From NCBI GenBank assembly GCA_024529925.1, contig JAFEUB010001068.1, positions 1,346,001 to 1,410,000 on the forward strand: DNA of 64,000 bases, read 5' to 3'. This document shows positions 1 through 27,405 of the stretch, one piece after another (position 1 is the first letter of the stretch; each line of letters begins with the position of its first letter). The stretch comes from Ophthalmolycus amberensis. Its lineage: Eukaryota > Chordata > Actinopteri > Perciformes > Zoarcidae. A program made the position numbers and the translations under genes. The notes below the pieces were generated by a model. It did no database searches, was not told where the DNA came from, and saw only the letters and a program-made list of their open reading frames with translations.

Positions 1-7
1 CTCTTCC

Positions 8-13
8 TTTATT
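8..13 (-). terminator. lpcat1: Candidate lpcat1 polyadenylation signal
   Basis: An AATAAA hexamer on the minus strand lies about 470 nt past the lpcat1 stop codon. It is the only exact hexamer I noticed on that strand in the 3' flank. The cleavage site would lie at or beyond the window edge, so this rests on position and hexamer alone. Confidence 0.45.
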
Positions 14-479
14 ACCTGAAGTTAGTTTTCTATGTTTCTATACAGGACGACACATAGCAGCAGGATAGGGCAGTGTGCTAGTGTCTATTTGCCTGAGATC
101 ACCAAACGGGCTAAATAAAAACCATAAACCATAAACCAAACCCCACCTTTTATCAACAACTTTTTAAATATCTGTATGTCATACATAAGAAAATATATTT
201 AAAAATAAATAATACATCTAAAGAGGAAAAAAATCTGAAAAAGAAGTGGGATTTTTTTACATCAAAATGGGGATATAAATGCAAAACAAAAGCTCAGAAA
301 AGAAGTGAGAAACGTGTTTCCATCGTCTGTGCAGAACTGATCCATCCTCACAACTTTGCCAATTCCTTTCTCTACCAGCACTTGAAGGCACAGCGGCGGT
401 AGGGGAAGCTGCAGCATTTGGAGATGCCGTTACATCAGCGAGAGAAGGTCAACCGAGCGGTTGCATCGTCGCCCGTTCT

Positions 480-17043
<16,564 letters not shown>

Positions 17044-17260
17044 TGCTGAAGCCCTGTGACTCACACCTTTTAGAACAACAAAAGAGTCCAAAATGTTCCG
17101 TAACGCTGGTTGAGCTCTTCGTTAAACGCAGTAAGGAGCGCGCGCCTTCTTCTGTTTTGAGTCAGCCCTCCTCAGCCCAGAGGAGAGACTGGAGATGGAA
17201 CGGGGAAGAGCAAGCTAGCGAGATTAAACGACGTGACTTCCGGTTGTAGGATTCTAAATA
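17044..17260 (-). promoter_or_regulatory. lpcat1: lpcat1 5' UTR and promoter region
   Basis: This lies immediately upstream of the lpcat1 ATG (17,041-17,043). A CCGGAAG ETS-type site occurs on the minus strand near 17,238, and there is no clear TATA box. A TATA-less promoter is expected for a broadly expressed lipid enzyme. The transcription start was not determined. Confidence 0.4.
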
Positions 17261-19100
17261 AAGCTCCTGTGGCTGTGGCAGGAAGTAGGACAATGCAGCC
17301 TATCTGTAATTTTACAATGAAAACAAATTCTGCTCCGTCGTATTGTTTACATGCCCAAATAGTTACCACCATGCGCTGGAATTAAAAAGGCAAAAAGAAA
17401 ATGTGCATGCCAGTTTAAGAGAGTACCTCTCAATTTAACACAGTCTATAATGCTCTAAACTATTGACGAGCATGTTTATAAAGTCCAAAATGATCTAATA
17501 TACATCAGTATACTCAGTAAGCAGCATCGTGTACGAGCTTTTATTTTGTAGGCAATGACCAAACCTGAAAACCTGGTGGCGCATGAACGCACCCACGCCC
17601 ACGCGTGGGTGCGAAAAAGTTCCCTTTTTAAAACAAGAGCCCAATCTTAGACAATCTTACAATAAGATTCAGCATTTTAACTCACTACAAATACAACTAT
17701 AAACATGTGAAACGTTCTGCACTGAGTGTGCCACTGTAAACTCAGAACAGGTTACCATTAACATAAAAGCCCTGGAAATGGTGTTGTGTTACTTATTGTG
17801 TGCAAATTTTGTGCAAGCTGCGTGAACAAATGGGCTCCACCCTTGATAACAACATGAAGCTTTTGAATAGGGGTGGACATTTGAAATATTTAAGTCACTC
17901 AGTGACAAAACACAGACACACAGAAACACACACACTGATAAAAAAGAGGATGCGGATAACTCTGACTGTCTGGAATGTGTGTTTGAGATGTTTGGGATGA
18001 TTCGCCTTCAGTGAGATTCATTATGCATTTGAAGTTGTGTTTCCTTCTGTATTTGATCCGCCCATCAATGTCTTTTATTTTTAGAGAACAGCAACTGCAT
18101 TTAAACAGACTTTGTTGTTTCTCAAAGCTGCCAGATGGCCGACCTTCATCGTACTGTGGTGCTAACTGGTTCACCATCTCTATTGACACCTACATACTGA
18201 CACACTTCATTAAAGCATTTCACTAGTCCTGCTGCATGCAGGGTAAACTCTCTGGAACCACACAGGAAGCTTTTGTTTGTCCATGACCATGTGCTTCAGT
18301 GAAATGCCATTGAAATGTTGGCTCAAGTCCATCCTGCGGTGCTATCTGGAAATTGACGATACAAACACTCATCCAGTAACATTATGAGTTCACGCAAGCA
18401 GGAGTTTGTTGTTCCTTGCTCGTCCATCAGTAAACATTAACCTTTTGAATAACTAAGCGCTGTGTCAGTAGCCTCAGTGTTTGTTGCCAAACAACCTTCA
18501 AGCCAGTTAGCTTTCCATGCCTGCACAGTGTGAATGTTACAACCTGTCGATACTGTTGTGTATTTCAGTAACAATACAATGACAGGAAAGGTGGAGATAG
18601 ATATTGGTTTAAACAGCTAGTTTCTGACGCAACCTCAAAACCGTGTAAGCCATGTCCGACACAAGAATCTGGAAAGTTTTTGTGGGTCACTATTGTAAAG
18701 ACACTCTTACTTACAAAAGGTAACAGTGGTTAGAAAAGGGGAGTCAACGTGATGAAGTGTATTACATGGCAGGATGGATCCTGTGTTCATGCAGCAGAGA
18801 CTTTAGCGCCCTCATGTGGACGGACGGCGGAAAGGAATCTTACAGAAAATAGGATATCTGTGTGATAAAATGTTGAATCCAAGTTTATTGATTTGTCCCA
18901 CCCCTCCCCCCAAAATACTCTAATGATTTTAGATAACCACAATAAGTTTGGAAGCTTAACTTAATTAAACTTATCTTATAGATATGTTCAAATGGTGTAG
19001 AAGTATGTATGATGGTTTTGAGAATGCAACAAATCAGTTTCTTCACTGTGAGAAATGTTATGTATTTTGGGCTGTTAACGAGGGAAACAGGAGGAGGCGT
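17261..19100. other. Intergenic lpcat1-mrpl36, no gene seen
   Basis: AT-rich sequence with no exon-like reading frame matching a family I know, and no clear repeat boundary. A short palindromic CACCCACGCCCACGCGTGGGTGC motif sits near 17,589-17,611. The far end is the mrpl36 3' flank. Confidence 0.5.
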
Positions 19101-19132
19101 GAAAAAGTCATGGACATTCTTCAACCAAACAC

Positions 19133-19138
19133 TTTATT
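19133..19138 (-). terminator. mrpl36: mrpl36 polyadenylation signal
   Basis: AATAAA on the minus strand, about 65 nt past the mrpl36 stop. Position and hexamer fit a short 3' UTR. Confidence 0.7.
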
Positions 19139-19202
19139 TTTAAATCAGTTCTTTTCAGTTTCCACAATCTCAAATCAGTCTTCTCAATACTCCTTTGTAA
19201 TT

Positions 19203-19580
19203 TCAGCCCTGTCTCTGCTTGTGTCTGGGATTTGTCTTGCAGAACACAAACAAACGGCCCCTCCGTCGGACAATGAAACAGTCTTTGCAGCGCCTCTTCA
19301 GGGCAGACTTGGTTTTCATCCCCGCAGAGGGCTGGATGCAGGGAAGATGCTGACACTGTCCCAACAGAGATGGTCCATGCCGAGCAGAGGAGCCAGACGA
19401 GGGGGGCTGGATGGAGCCGACTCTGGTTGGTGACAGGAGTAGCGTGCGGGGAGCTGTGGTGAGGGTGCAGAGACATCTGTAGGCGCTCGCTGCTGGGGAG
19501 GAGGTCACATTTAACCTGCTCATCTGGGCCACTTGGCGAGTCAGGGAGGCAGCCAGGTGCTTCAAGAGGAGGGACGCCAT
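19203..19580 (-). CDS. mrpl36: Mitochondrial ribosomal protein L36 (bL36m)
   Basis: Small protein of the mitochondrial large ribosomal subunit. The single coding exon gives 125 aa plus stop (human about 103 aa). The last 38 residues are the bacterial-type L36 domain, MKTKSALKRRCKDCFIVRRR onward, with the zinc-ribbon set CKDC...CKTNPRH. The C-terminal PRHKQRQG closely matches human PRHKQRQM. The N-terminal 85 residues are a basic, Ser/Thr-rich mitochondrial presequence of low conservation. The start is the ATG at 19,578-19,580 in GCACCATGG, a strong Kozak context. A splice acceptor (CTCTGCAG) ends at 19,592, 11 nt before the ATG, so the 5' UTR is split. The gene is head to head with ndufs6, as in human. 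Confidence 0.95.
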   Translation of the reverse strand: MASLLLKHLAASLTRQVAQMSRLNVTSSPAASAYRCLCTLTTAPRTLLLSPTRVGSIQPPSSGSSARHGPSLLGQCQHLPCIQPSAGMKTKSALKRRCKDCFIVRRRGRLFVFCKTNPRHKQRQG

Positions 19581-20298
19581 GGTGCCAAAGGCTGCAGAGG
19601 GAGACAAAGAGAGGAAATTCATATGCAAATTAAAATGTTGTGATATAGAAATTTTTTGTCTTGGTTTGATTGTCAGGTTGTGATGTGACTTAATCGTAAA
19701 AGTAAACAGTAAATAGAAAAATATAGTTTTTAGCCCCTAAAATATGGAGATGTCCTGCAATTTCTTGTATTATATTAAAATATTTGGGTTTCTGACAAAA
19801 CAATACATTTAAAGACTTCAGCTCAAAGCTCAGCTAGTTCAAATTATTATTTTTGTCTTCAAGCATCAAATATATAATTCACCCCTGCAGGACAGCGTTA
19901 GCTATGCAACATGCCCAAGGAGACGAGCATGTCAGTTGACCTGCTAGCGCAAAAGCTAGACATAAAAAATGGCCCATATATAAGTCTACATATATATATA
20001 TATATAATCAAAGAACACAAACAAACCTTTCAGGAATCCCTACAATATTAAAAACAGGGAATACGTCCCTGAATGTTTAGTTGTAATCGCCTCAATGCGA
20101 CCGTGTTACTGTTCTTGTCTGTTCTTGCTTGTGAGGATAAAACTGCTTCCGGTTTGAGATTAGGAAAAAAAATTTTAGTACCCTCAGTAACACCTGTCAG
20201 GAAGTTTTTTGTCGCACTGGCTTTGGCCAAATATCGCATTCCTCATCCTTAGCAGAGCCAAAAGCCAAAGTTTTATATTTTGTATTTTAAACACATAC

Positions 20299-20433
20299 CG
20301 AAAAACAATGATTTCACAGGAAAGCTTATAGGAATACGTAGTGCTTTGAACCTAACAGACAAAACCTAGGGAAAGGAAAAGTGTCTTCAAGTTTTCCCTG
20401 CAAGGCATCTTGGGAAAAGAGTCTGTTGTAAAC
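20299..20433. promoter_or_regulatory. Bidirectional promoter of mrpl36 and ndufs6, with the probable mrpl36 5' UTR exon
   Basis: The two ATGs are 854 bp apart and point away from each other. On the minus strand a good donor (TTCG|GTATGT) follows position 20,299. This could end a non-coding mrpl36 first exon of about 90 nt that splices to the acceptor before 19,591. YY1-like motifs (CAAGATGCC on the minus strand near 20,405; AACATGGCG at the ndufs6 ATG) are typical of nuclear genes for mitochondrial proteins. The exact start sites are inferred. Confidence 0.5.
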
Positions 20434-21785
20434 ATGGCGTCCTCGGTGTGTAGAGTCTTGTCCTTCAGTAGACATGCTAAGGTGCTTGCTTCACCTTTGA
20501 GGCTGACCGCCGTACCTGTTTATCGCTACAGCGTAGAAGTATCCAGCACCGGCGAGGCCATCACTCACACCGGCCAGGTGAGCTTAAAAGTCATTCTGTC
20601 GTATTGCTTTTACCGGATGCCCTAACGTTAGCTTAGCCTTGCTAACGTTAATGTAGCTACTCGGACCATTAACCTTACGTACAGTAACGGTGGTGTTTTT
20701 CCTCTCAGGTGTTTGATGAAAGTGATCCCAGGAGAGCCAGATTCGTTGGCAGACAGAAAGAGGTAAGAAGTCACTAACTAACAAGCTCAATAAAGCCCAG
20801 ACACCAGCTAATTGAAATGTAAATAGTTTAGTTCATTCTGAGCAAATCTAGGTTTGTTGTTGGAGGTAAAGTTACAAATATGAAACGACACTGCTTATGT
20901 GCCTCACTGGTTGGTGTTGTGTGCATCTTAAATATTGTCAATCGTGGACATCTTATTCACAAATCAATTTATGCTCAAACTAGAAGGTATTACCACAAAT
21001 ATTCAATGCAAACTAATTCAGAATACATTCAAATAGCACATAGCCATCACAATCAAAACAATTGTGCATACACCACAACACTCACTGTGTCTTGTGTGGC
21101 CTACCTGATCTCCATATGAAGCTAGTTTTAGTCAGCCGACAATGACAGAAATCACGTTGTTTGTGTCAAGGTGAATAAGAACTTTGCCATCAAATTGGTG
21201 GCTGAGGAGCCAGTGACTGACGTTGGGGCCAATGTGGTCTCCTGTGATGGAGGTGGAGGAGCCCTGGGTCACCCCAAAGTCTACATCAACCTGGTAAGAA
21301 CCTGCACCTACTAATGTGATGAAATACTTTGAGGTGGTCCATTTTGTCCAGCTTTCATTGGTTATTCTGCGTCATGGTGACTATTTATCATTTATTTACC
21401 AGCAGCCAATACTTTGGTTAGTCCTGTGAATCACATTCCAGTGTTCATGTGGTTCATGTGTCACATGTTCCTATGGTTCACTTGTATTTATTTAATTGGG
21501 ATACTTGAGATCCAGTCATCTGAGTCAGAGGAAACGGGTTAGGGTCAGATTGCAGAGATGCAGTCTTACTCTCAGATAGATTAAAGAAACAACACAATCT
21601 GTAATATTTTCACATGATATTTTCTGTAGTTTGAGTATCCCTATAATCACCATAACAGCACATTTTGCAAACGTCCTAAATCATAAGTACTAACATTGGT
21701 GTCTCTTTTTTTCCAGGATAAAGCCACAAAAGTGGGCACATGCGGCTATTGTGGATTACAGTTCAAGCAGAAGCATCATCACTAA
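20434..21785 (+). CDS. ndufs6: NADH dehydrogenase Fe-S protein 6 (complex I 13 kDa subunit)
   Basis: Accessory subunit of mitochondrial complex I that binds zinc near the N-module/Q-module joint and is needed for late assembly. Exons: 20434-20577, 20709-20762, 21171-21293, 21717-21785. All introns are phase 0 and sum to 390 nt, 129 aa plus TAA (human 124). The N-terminus is a mitochondrial presequence (MASSVCRVLSFSRHAKVLAS). The rest matches the family: THTGQVFDES, RFVGRQKEVN, CDGGGGALGHPKVYINLD and TCGYCGLQFKQKHHH. Zinc ligands C...H...CxxC are all present. The ATG at 20,434 has a YY1-like AACATGGCG context. AATAAA follows at 21,833. Confidence 0.97.
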
Positions 21786-21832
21786 ACTATTTCCTCTCTC
21801 TTTGCTTCTCTGTATAAATTGCCATATTGGTT

Positions 21833-21838
21833 AATAAA
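21833..21838 (+). terminator. ndufs6: ndufs6 polyadenylation signal
   Basis: AATAAA 48 nt after the ndufs6 stop codon; a typical short 3' UTR. Confidence 0.75.
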
Positions 21839-22849
21839 TGATATGTTGTCCGTCAGTCTGTCTGAGAGTGCATTCTTCTTAACGAAGCCTGTTGAAGTCA
21901 CTGTTTCAACACATCTGTGGCTACATAGCACTCTGTGCACGATGCATCCACAATCAAGGGATTGTCTCCAAATGTTTCTCCAGTCCCCATTTCTATGGGG
22001 CTGGTTGTGCAGTAGTGTAACTCTGGGACACTGGGTTAGTTTGAATTGCTGGATGCAGTTCCCTCTGTGACAGGCAGAGGTCAGCAGTGTCCTGCTGAGG
22101 TGTTAGGTCTGGTCCTACAAAAACAGACTTGTGCAGCGAGACATAAAAGCCAAGTTTACGACATTATCTTCTATTGTCAAACCAAAGCTGTTTGTTGGTA
22201 AAAGGTTTGCGTGCAGCACAGCTATATTATCGTTGAACTATAATAAGAGCTGATGAAATTTGCAGCACACCTTAAAAATCTGCTCCACTGTCATCTGCAT
22301 GAGTAGGATTTTTTTTATTTTCCTTCCTACTTCTTGGAACGCATACGTCTGATTGCATTGCTTTGAACTTGCATTTATCAATAAGCAGGAAAGACTCATC
22401 TCTACTGTTTACTGTAAAGGAGCTCTGAGAGAACCTTAGCATTCCTTGTGCATCGGTCCCACACAATCTGCGATGTAGAGTCTCGCTCTGCCAAGCCTGG
22501 AGGACATCAGGAGGGAGCCAGCCTGATAAGACACAGTAGCGCGGAACAATACATGTTTGAAGAAGATCATATATATATTTCATCGGGCTTATTCTCCACA
22601 GACCTCTGCATGCCAAATTGGCCCGCGCTTGGCTCAGGCTCCAGACAGCACTAGCCTGTTCTGTCCCCAGTGATGCAGCCAGTGGAACTGCATTTTCCAC
22701 ACCGTAGAGCTCAGGTTGGGAAGAGTAGTCAGGCTGATATAATTGGCCCTGGTGACTCCTGGAAGTGAGGCGTATGCTGTAGTTAACCTCATCTATAGTC
22801 AGACCACTTTGGATGATTGAAGGGAGAGAGGTGCATTGTTAAAATGAGG

Positions 22850-23830
22850 CAGGCGATCCGGGTCAGTGTCAGAGAGCTGACTGGTTGGTCTTGCGGTTGG
22901 TAAGTCTGAATGGTTCAGAGGCGGCGGTTGGCGGAGTTGGAGGCATTGCCCGGGGCGAAATCTTCAGATGAAACTGAGCATATGAATTGTGCTGAATTAA
23001 ACAGCGCTGTGTTTTTGTGCTGGATTTAACCGCACTGTTTAATTATTCACTGCTCTTAAACGCATCAGCCGGCATAATAGAATATTCTTTAACATCAGAA
23101 ATGTCAAATAACTCCGGATTATGAAGTTGAAATTCCGCCAATTTGCGCACGGACTCATTCATGGGTTCAACCTTAAACTGTCAAATCACCACAGGGGGTT
23201 TATGGCTACATCCAGTTATCCCCTTTCTTTCAGCATAATATTGGATAATAATTGCAACTCTACCTGCACTGTTGGGTCAGACCACTCAGACAAAGATAAG
23301 CTGAAATAAGACTGTAATCATATTGAGAATCTCCTCACTGCTGAGCCACAATAGATAATGGAGTTAAATGCCATTGAATTCCTTAACACAGCGCCCCTCC
23401 ACAACAATCACTCACTCTGCGCAAAACATCCTCCTCGTCGCTGTAATTGCCCTATTAAAATATTTCTCCTTGAAGATGTGTCATAATACAGACCCTCAGG
23501 CTCATTATGGAGCTCCCTGCAGCCAATTATCTGAACCTCCGTGTCTCAAAGCCACTGCGACCAAAAAGGGGCTCGTGGGCAGATCTGGGAGCAGCCCGTC
23601 CTCAAATCTAAACCGACTGTATGAGAGGCAAAACAGAAAACTGACCTTTGGTCATTGTCTCGGGGCGACTCCACTCAGCTCCACTTTAGAGTCAGGTGAC
23701 AGAGCTTCTGACCTTTAGCATGGAAATAATGACTTGTACTTGTGCCAGGGGCTCCGAGGGTTACCGCAGGGAGCGAGACACCTCTGGCGACATGTGACAG
23801 ATTTTGGAGGAGAGAGTTTGCACTCACCAC
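22850..23830. promoter_or_regulatory. Candidate Iroquois-cluster enhancer block 1
   Basis: About 1 kb of non-repetitive DNA without microsatellites, with many homeodomain-type cores (TTAATTATTC near 23,038, CAATTATC near 23,523, GTAATTGCC near 23,442), GATAAG near 23,295 and a CATATGAATTGTGC octamer-like block near 22,978. This texture is what vertebrate developmental non-coding elements look like, and IrxA clusters are known to be rich in them. It is an inference from composition and context only. Confidence 0.35.
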
Positions 23831-24345
23831 TTTGATAGCCCCGGGAAACCAAAGTGTGTGTGACAAGACGCAAGAGACTTAGAACTGTGTGTATATGCAT
23901 GCCACGGTGTGTGTGTGTGTGTGTGTGTGTGCGACAGAGGCACAGACAGTGTTGAAAGGAAATAGGTGTCAGACGGAGGGTGCAGAGAGGAGTAATTTGA
24001 AGTTGTCAATACTTCCTGTGCAGACATTCCATCTTAGAAGAAGAGGTGAATCAGAAAAAGTCCCACAGAGTATAGAATGAATAGTATGAACAATTAATGG
24101 AAGACAAACATTACTTTTCTGAGTGGGGAAAAAAAAGTCTTTTGTCTATCACCCCTGTGACAATTCTCTCATAAGACGCTGAAGGCCAAATAACTGCCGG
24201 TGGTATGAGCCAGACGAGTAAACAGCGGCGCTAACGTCCCCCGACCCCTACAGCAGCATCGAGGCTTAATCACAGTATATGGCCCAGGGAGCAGGCCTTC
24301 CTGTCAGACTGGCTGTTGAGTGGCTCGCTTGTGTGTCGGGAGCAG

Positions 24346-24490
24346 ACAGACGTGAGGTGAGAGGAGTGGGGGGAGGGAGGGAGAGGAGACAAGGGGGGGG
24401 GGGGAATGAGATGTGGGGATAGGGAAGGAAACGAGGAAGAAGAGGAGATAGGTGACGGCTGGTGGAGTAAGGGGAGGTGGGGGGGATGTG
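24346..24490. repeat. Homopurine (G-rich) stretch
   Basis: About 145 bp almost entirely purine on the plus strand, including a run of 12 G at 24,393-24,404 and a G-rich end at 24,472-24,485. It can form G-quadruplex or triplex structures. No gene. Confidence 0.7.
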
Positions 24491-27274
24491 TGAAACATTT
24501 TAATGCCGAAAGAATCTGTCATATTCTTAAGTTTTGACAGTATTCATGCTTCATAATTATACTTTTCAAACATCGTCACTAATTTTAAAGTTCACGCCAG
24601 CGAGTTAGCGACTGGTGAACACGGAGGAGCATTTAGCAGCTGAAGAGCCGGTGAGTTGCGACCAAAAGCAGAACTTAAAGGAGAGTGATTATTTATATTT
24701 GATATACATAAATTTGCCAAGTAGGCCTAACCAAAAAACGTGGTTCTGTCTGCTGGATGTGTACATAGGAAACTGCTAGTTTATCATATAGCATCAAAGT
24801 ATGTCAGCGTTGTGGTCGCAGCTTGTTTCAGCTGTCTCGGAGGGGCCAGAAATCTGTTCTAGAAGTTTAAAAAGTGAATTGTTAAGCATGCGCAGCTTTA
24901 AAATGGAAATATAAACTGAATTTTAGCTGAAACAGAGTGAAGTGCTCACTTGATTACATGAGGAGTTATCTTGAAACAAAAGCCATTATTTTGAAAAAAC
25001 AGAAAACGATTTCAAAATAATTCTTAGTCAACACAGAAAACTAAAATGTGGAACTTTTTGAATCAAAAGATTTAAGCTCTACAGTAAATTGCAGTATACG
25101 TGTGTGTGCACTTTTGTAGAGTTTTCCCAATGCTCTGTGCCCAAGAGACAAGTCATGTCTCAACCAGCTGGAGGTGAGAACAAGCATAACCTTATATCTC
25201 TTCACCCCACTCAGCACTGGGTCGCCCTCCACCTCTTATCTGACTGCCACTCTACATCCTTCATGACACCACCTCCTCCTCCTTTGAAGTCAAATCTACC
25301 TCAAGATTTTTAAAAAGCAAAAGCAATCGTATAATTTCTGGTACATTAAACTCAGGGAAAAAATTCTGAGCAAAAACATGGAAAATATATTTGCAGCCGA
25401 CCACAATGAGATCCTGTCAGACAGCGAGTGGAAGAAAGAAAACTTTACAGGAAAGAGAAGTCAGATGTCATTATTTATCATCCTAAATCTTACTTATTTA
25501 TGAAGCAGAAACAGAATGAAATTCTCGCTTGAATTCATCCTGAACAATTTAATCTGAAATGGTTAATTCCATACAAAGCCCAGGAAGATCCCTCCTCTGT
25601 TCTGATGAATACTTTATCACTGTTCCTAAATCGAAAACAGGAGGAGAAAGGTGGGGGAAGAAAAAAACAAAAACTTCTCACTCTTTCTTGTTTTCCTTTG
25701 TTTTAGAAGGTGTTGTGTGAAATGTTTTTCAGTGCTCAATTTGTGAACTTTTCTTTAATAATTGAAGTTGATGGAAATCCATTTTTTATAAAACGTTTAG
25801 GCCTCGTGATGCCAGCCTTATTCCTCTGTTTATTACGATGACGTTTCTTATTATTGGTTCTATGAAATACTCACCGAAGTGGATAAAGATGTGACACTTA
25901 CTTAAAATTACTTAAGAGGTTTTATGAAGCATTTTGCGCGTGGTGGATTTTCTTACAGTCCCAGGTTGACAAAGTCAAAAGCCGCCTAATGAAAAGGGAC
26001 GCATCGCTGATTGCGGCTATATCTGGAGCCGAGGTGGAAGTGGCATCGATTTAACAATTTAACAGCACCCTCCTCTGTGTGTTTCCATTAGTCACGGCTG
26101 AATACCACCCACTTCCCCCCTTTCACTCCCTCAAAACACACACACAAGCACACAAACACTCTCTCACACACACACACACACACATATCCAACGCTGCAGC
26201 GGTATAGTCCACTATTCCAGAACAGGATTTACATTTTCTAAACTTGATAGCACTAGTGGTTCCAAACTCAGAGAACATTGCCATTCTACAGAATACACCT
26301 TTTATTTTTGTGTCTCAGTGCATGTGCAGGCTATAGTGCAAGTGTACAATATCGTATATTTTTTCCCATGTGTGAACCATACAACCTTGCTGCAGGAACG
26401 TGTGTGGTGACACTTGTTTGCTCGAAGACATCGGACCATTGATGGGGCCCGGTTGAGAGAGAGTCAAAATGCCAGAATACGATCACATTGTTAATTGACC
26501 GTTCGCAAAACCCCGACCCCGAATGACAATTGTCCAATCATAGCAACTGCAACTTGGCACACCAGGTCTGTCAAACTTTGGATTTCTCCACATGTACATT
26601 GGGCCTTAGTTTAGATTAAAACAATGTTTGTCTGCTCTAAATTAAGATGCAATCATTAAAATGTCTGGCTTTACTACCTCCAGTAACCGAGCATTACTTC
26701 TGAGGCCAAGGAGCACATCATTAACTTGCATTAACATCATTATTCATGGAGTTACAGTGTTTCGTTACACGACTAGCACGTCCATCCATTTTGGCTAACG
26801 TTAGCAACTTTCTCATGGATTTAGGGAAGTTGTCACTCCAGCAACCTCAGCCAATGTTACCTGAGATAACGTTACATCTTTTCAGATGCATGTGTTCTAC
26901 TATGTCTTTTAGCACAATATAGCGTATGCCGCCAACATTTAAGATACAGCGGGACGCATTAGAAAGTCAACCGGAGTCGGATTTTTACCTAATATAATCA
27001 CAGGTAACGTTTGGGAGCTTGCTAGAGCTAACAAAAGATGCCGCCAACAGTTGTCATTTCAGATGGCAAACTCTATGATTTTTGGCTAGAATTGAGAAGC
27101 CTGCTTTTGTCTACTGCTGTCTGGAATCTGGGATCCACTGTTTGCATTTTGTTTTCTTTTATAATTACAAAAAACAATTACAAACATTTTTCAGTGCCAC
27201 TGCTATCAGCGTAAACTGCATAAGTGCTGCGCGAGAATGGAGAATGAAAAGCTTGACAGACGTAGCAACAGTAA

Positions 27275-27298
27275 GGGGGGGGGGGGGGGGGGGGGGGG
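27275..27298. repeat. Poly-G run of 24, irx4 3' flank
   Basis: An uninterrupted run of 24 G on the plus strand (poly-C in the irx4 sense), about 110 bp past the irx4 stop codon and so probably inside its 3' UTR. The length in the assembly is doubtful, as such runs are error-prone. Confidence 0.9.
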
Positions 27299-27405
27299 TA
27301 GCGCTTAGCGAACAGCCAATCGGTCAACTCACAACAACAAAATATAGACTTTTTGTTTCAAGTCCAGCAGTCTTTTTATATTCCGTTGACGATGTGTCGG
27401 TTGGA

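Larger units (their letters stand above)
21839..27274. other. Intergenic ndufs6-irx4: enhancer-like and simple sequence
   Basis: No coding gene is seen. Two stretches look like conserved regulatory DNA (22,850-23,830 and 25,950-26,110). Simple sequence includes (GT)n at 23,907-23,931, a homopurine stretch at 24,346-24,490 and (CA)n at 26,165-26,184. The part at 26,730-27,060 has TAACGTTAG-type motifs seen in fish repeats. Confidence 0.55.

Noticed and set aside
19203..19628. Earlier in-frame start for mrpl36 (MHMNFLSLS...)
   Set aside because: Those codons lie in the intron before a good acceptor (CTCTGCAG); the ATG at 19,580 has a strong Kozak context and starts a proper presequence.
20410..20433. 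Upstream in-frame extension of ndufs6
   Set aside because: It starts at a TTG, not an ATG; the ATG at 20,434 fits family length and context.
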